64,000 bases of DNA from Quercus robur (lineage: Eukaryota > Streptophyta > Magnoliopsida > Fagales > Fagaceae): contig NC_065538.1 of the NCBI RefSeq assembly GCF_932294415.1, positions 18,203,656 to 18,267,655 of the forward strand. The letters are read 5' to 3'. The notes below the pieces were generated by a model that was not told the DNA's origin, ran no database searches, and saw only the letters and a program-made list of their open reading frames with translations. Shown here in pieces: positions 62,153 to 64,000 of the stretch (the stretch's first letter is position 1; each line of letters starts with the position of its first letter). The translations under genes and the position numbers were made by a program.

Positions 62153-63854
62153 TCACCTCATTGGAGAGTCAAGTGATAATTTCCCCTGCTTACTGCTGCC
62201 AACTGAACATGAAATGCAATCAACTTTTAATTAGAGACATTAATGGGAAAGAAAAACATTTCATAAATACAGGAAACTATGTATATATTTATGGAATTTG
62301 AAAATAAACTTACGGCTAAGCGCAGAAAGTTCAGAGCTCTTCAACACGCGCAGCCTCTTAACCGTAGATACAAACATTCTGTAAATTATAAACTGAGAAA
62401 TTAAATTCATAAAACAAATCATACAATTAATCAAGAACTAAAGAAGTTAGTATGTCCTAACATTAGCTTAGCAAGCTGCCAAATGCAAGAGCCAAAATAT
62501 GTCATACAACTTTTGTATGTGAAAAACAAGATGTGTTACATTGAGTTCTGGGAATGAATAGATAAAAAAGGTAACAAACCGTATTGTACTACTGTGATTA
62601 AATAAAGGATTTTATAGTTACAAGATTAGGAATCAATGCTGTTTTACCGGGAAGATTAAACTAAATACAGCCATAAAATGTGCTATAGACTCAATCACTA
62701 ATTGTAGGAATATAATAAAGGACAGAATAATCTAAATAAATCAAAATTGCATCAGATCCACAGTGATAAGATGCTTACTGCCATGGGACATCCCCAACAA
62801 GCATCCTGTCTCCTTCATTATCCTCATAAACAAGAGTATATTCTCCACTTCGAACCAATAAACCAGTAATTGCTTTCTCTTCCTCTTGCTTGTTCTGGAT
62901 TCCACCAGCAGAGGAATCTCTTTGAGCTAAACAATAGAGCATAGGACAAACAAAATGAGATAACTACAACACTGTGTATTGAAGTCATATACACATGATT
63001 TAACAATATGCTAAAACATAGACAAACAATTGAAGGAAAATACAAAAACAAATATGCTAATAACAATAATTGGAGGAAAAACCTGAATGTTCAACTCCCT
63101 CACTACTCTCCAATAGAAGCAGATTAAAAAACAAAATTCTTTCTTATTCATAAAGGGACCACACCACAAACTCATGAATTAAACAAATTGATTGGTAAAG
63201 AGAATTTGACCACATGGCTTAGCTATCTAATAGAATTTCTGATCTGATGGCCTACATATGTTATAAATACTATATAATATGTCTAAAGGAAGAATGGTCA
63301 TACTGACATCAGTAACTATCATACCGAAATTATGTTGAATAAGTTGATATTACTACCAAAGAAATAATTTATTTAATACCACGCTCCCCCACACCCACTT
63401 TTTCTCAATTATATGAACTGTAAATAAATTGATCTAAACAAAAATTGACAATATCTGACCCCTACATCCCAACAAACACACGCACAAATTGACTATAGAG
63501 ATAAATTAATTGACAAAAATAAAAAAGATGACAAATAGACTATAAAGGTCTAAGTTGAAAAAGAGAATGGTAGAAAAACCTGCAAGTAGGCCTCTAAAGA
63601 GTTCATCAACTGCAGAGGAGAGTTTGTCATAACTGTCATAAGCTTTGAGATCCACTTTTCTGCCAATAGGAACTCCATCCATATTGATCTTCACAAACAG
63701 ACCTTTGTTGCAAGTTTCATCTGGTTTTTGACTGGCAACCTTGTCTGTGACACCATTTTGAGACTCAGAAGCTGGTTTTGAGGAGCTGGTGCTTGCAAGA
63801 TTCTTCCTGAATGAACGAATTGGAGGCCAACCCACAACTGGAGCAGGAGCAGTC
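62153..63854 (-). CDS. IAA26: Aux/IAA transcriptional repressor, IAA26/IAA18 type (5' part outside window)
   Basis: Four exons on the minus strand: 63854-63580, 62926-62779, 62378-62314 and 62202-62153. All have GT-AG borders and consistent phases, ending ...LDSPMR and TGA. The visible part holds degron domain II ([13 protein letters not shown]), domain III ([20 protein letters not shown] to LFRGLLA) and domain IV ([40 protein letters not shown]), forming the PB1 interaction surface. Domain I (LxLxL) must lie on an exon beyond 64000. Such proteins bind ARF factors and repress auxin-responsive genes until TIR1/AFB F-box receptors bind domain II and cause their breakdown. The QMFVS and SSKQ tail are like Arabidopsis IAA26/IAA18. 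Ile instead of Val in GWPPI is a conservative change in the degron. Confidence 0.93.
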
Positions 63855-64000
63855 CTATTTTTGGAAAGGCATCACAACAGAATTAAGATCAAAAAACACA
63901 AATACACAATAAAGTCAAAAGAGATTAAGCACCTTTAGCATTAAAAATTATTTACACTAGAGTAGCTACAAGCCTAAAACTTCAGTACAATGATGAAATT

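Overview
The window is nuclear DNA from a flowering plant, most likely a woody eudicot. It is strongly AT-rich, its genes have many GT-AG introns, and every gene belongs to a plant family. The density of old transposon pieces and the style of the repeats remind me of Fagaceae (oak and relatives), but that is only an impression and the sequence alone does not prove it.

Four protein-coding genes can be built exon by exon. (1) An IQD calmodulin-binding protein, minus strand, 4495 to 2421, 3 exons, 402 aa. (2) A nuclear canonical poly(A) polymerase (PAPS family), plus strand, 25843 to 31522, 12 exons, 774 aa in the spliced form preferred here; reading through the last donor would stop at 30961 (753 aa). 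(3) A type B hexokinase, plus strand, 34800 to 41576, 9 exons, 501 aa, with all catalytic motifs. (4) The 3' part of an Aux/IAA repressor of the IAA26/IAA18 type, minus strand, 63854 to 62153; its first exon or exons lie beyond the right edge.

The other stretches are transposon graveyard. 7-20 kb holds a long-TIR element rich in CTCGAG, two MITEs, a further TIR element, two Helitron-like elements joined head to tail, a LINE RNase H remnant and a degenerate minisatellite. 20.7-25 kb holds a solo LTR with perfect TSD, then an array of Helitron-like units of about 485 bp, broken by a second LTR-like block and by a MITE with a 9-bp TSD. 42-53 kb holds a short retroposed sequence, a (AG)58 microsatellite beside a perfect 116-bp duplication, LINE reverse transcriptase and RNase H remnants, a 580-bp tandem duplication and a decayed copia fragment. 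53.1-58.5 kb is a complete but dead Ty1/copia element with two LTRs and CCCAC target duplications.

The most interesting signal is at 47170-47192. The plus strand there is complementary to microRNA160 at 20 of 21 positions, but with a 2-nt insertion exactly opposite miRNA positions 10/11, where slicing would occur. This is the architecture of an endogenous target mimic. It sits downstream of a TATA-like box and a 33-codon small ORF, which suggests a non-coding regulatory transcript acting on the auxin-response-factor module. The genes do not form an operon or pathway. The auxin link between the candidate mimic and the Aux/IAA gene is suggestive but may be chance.
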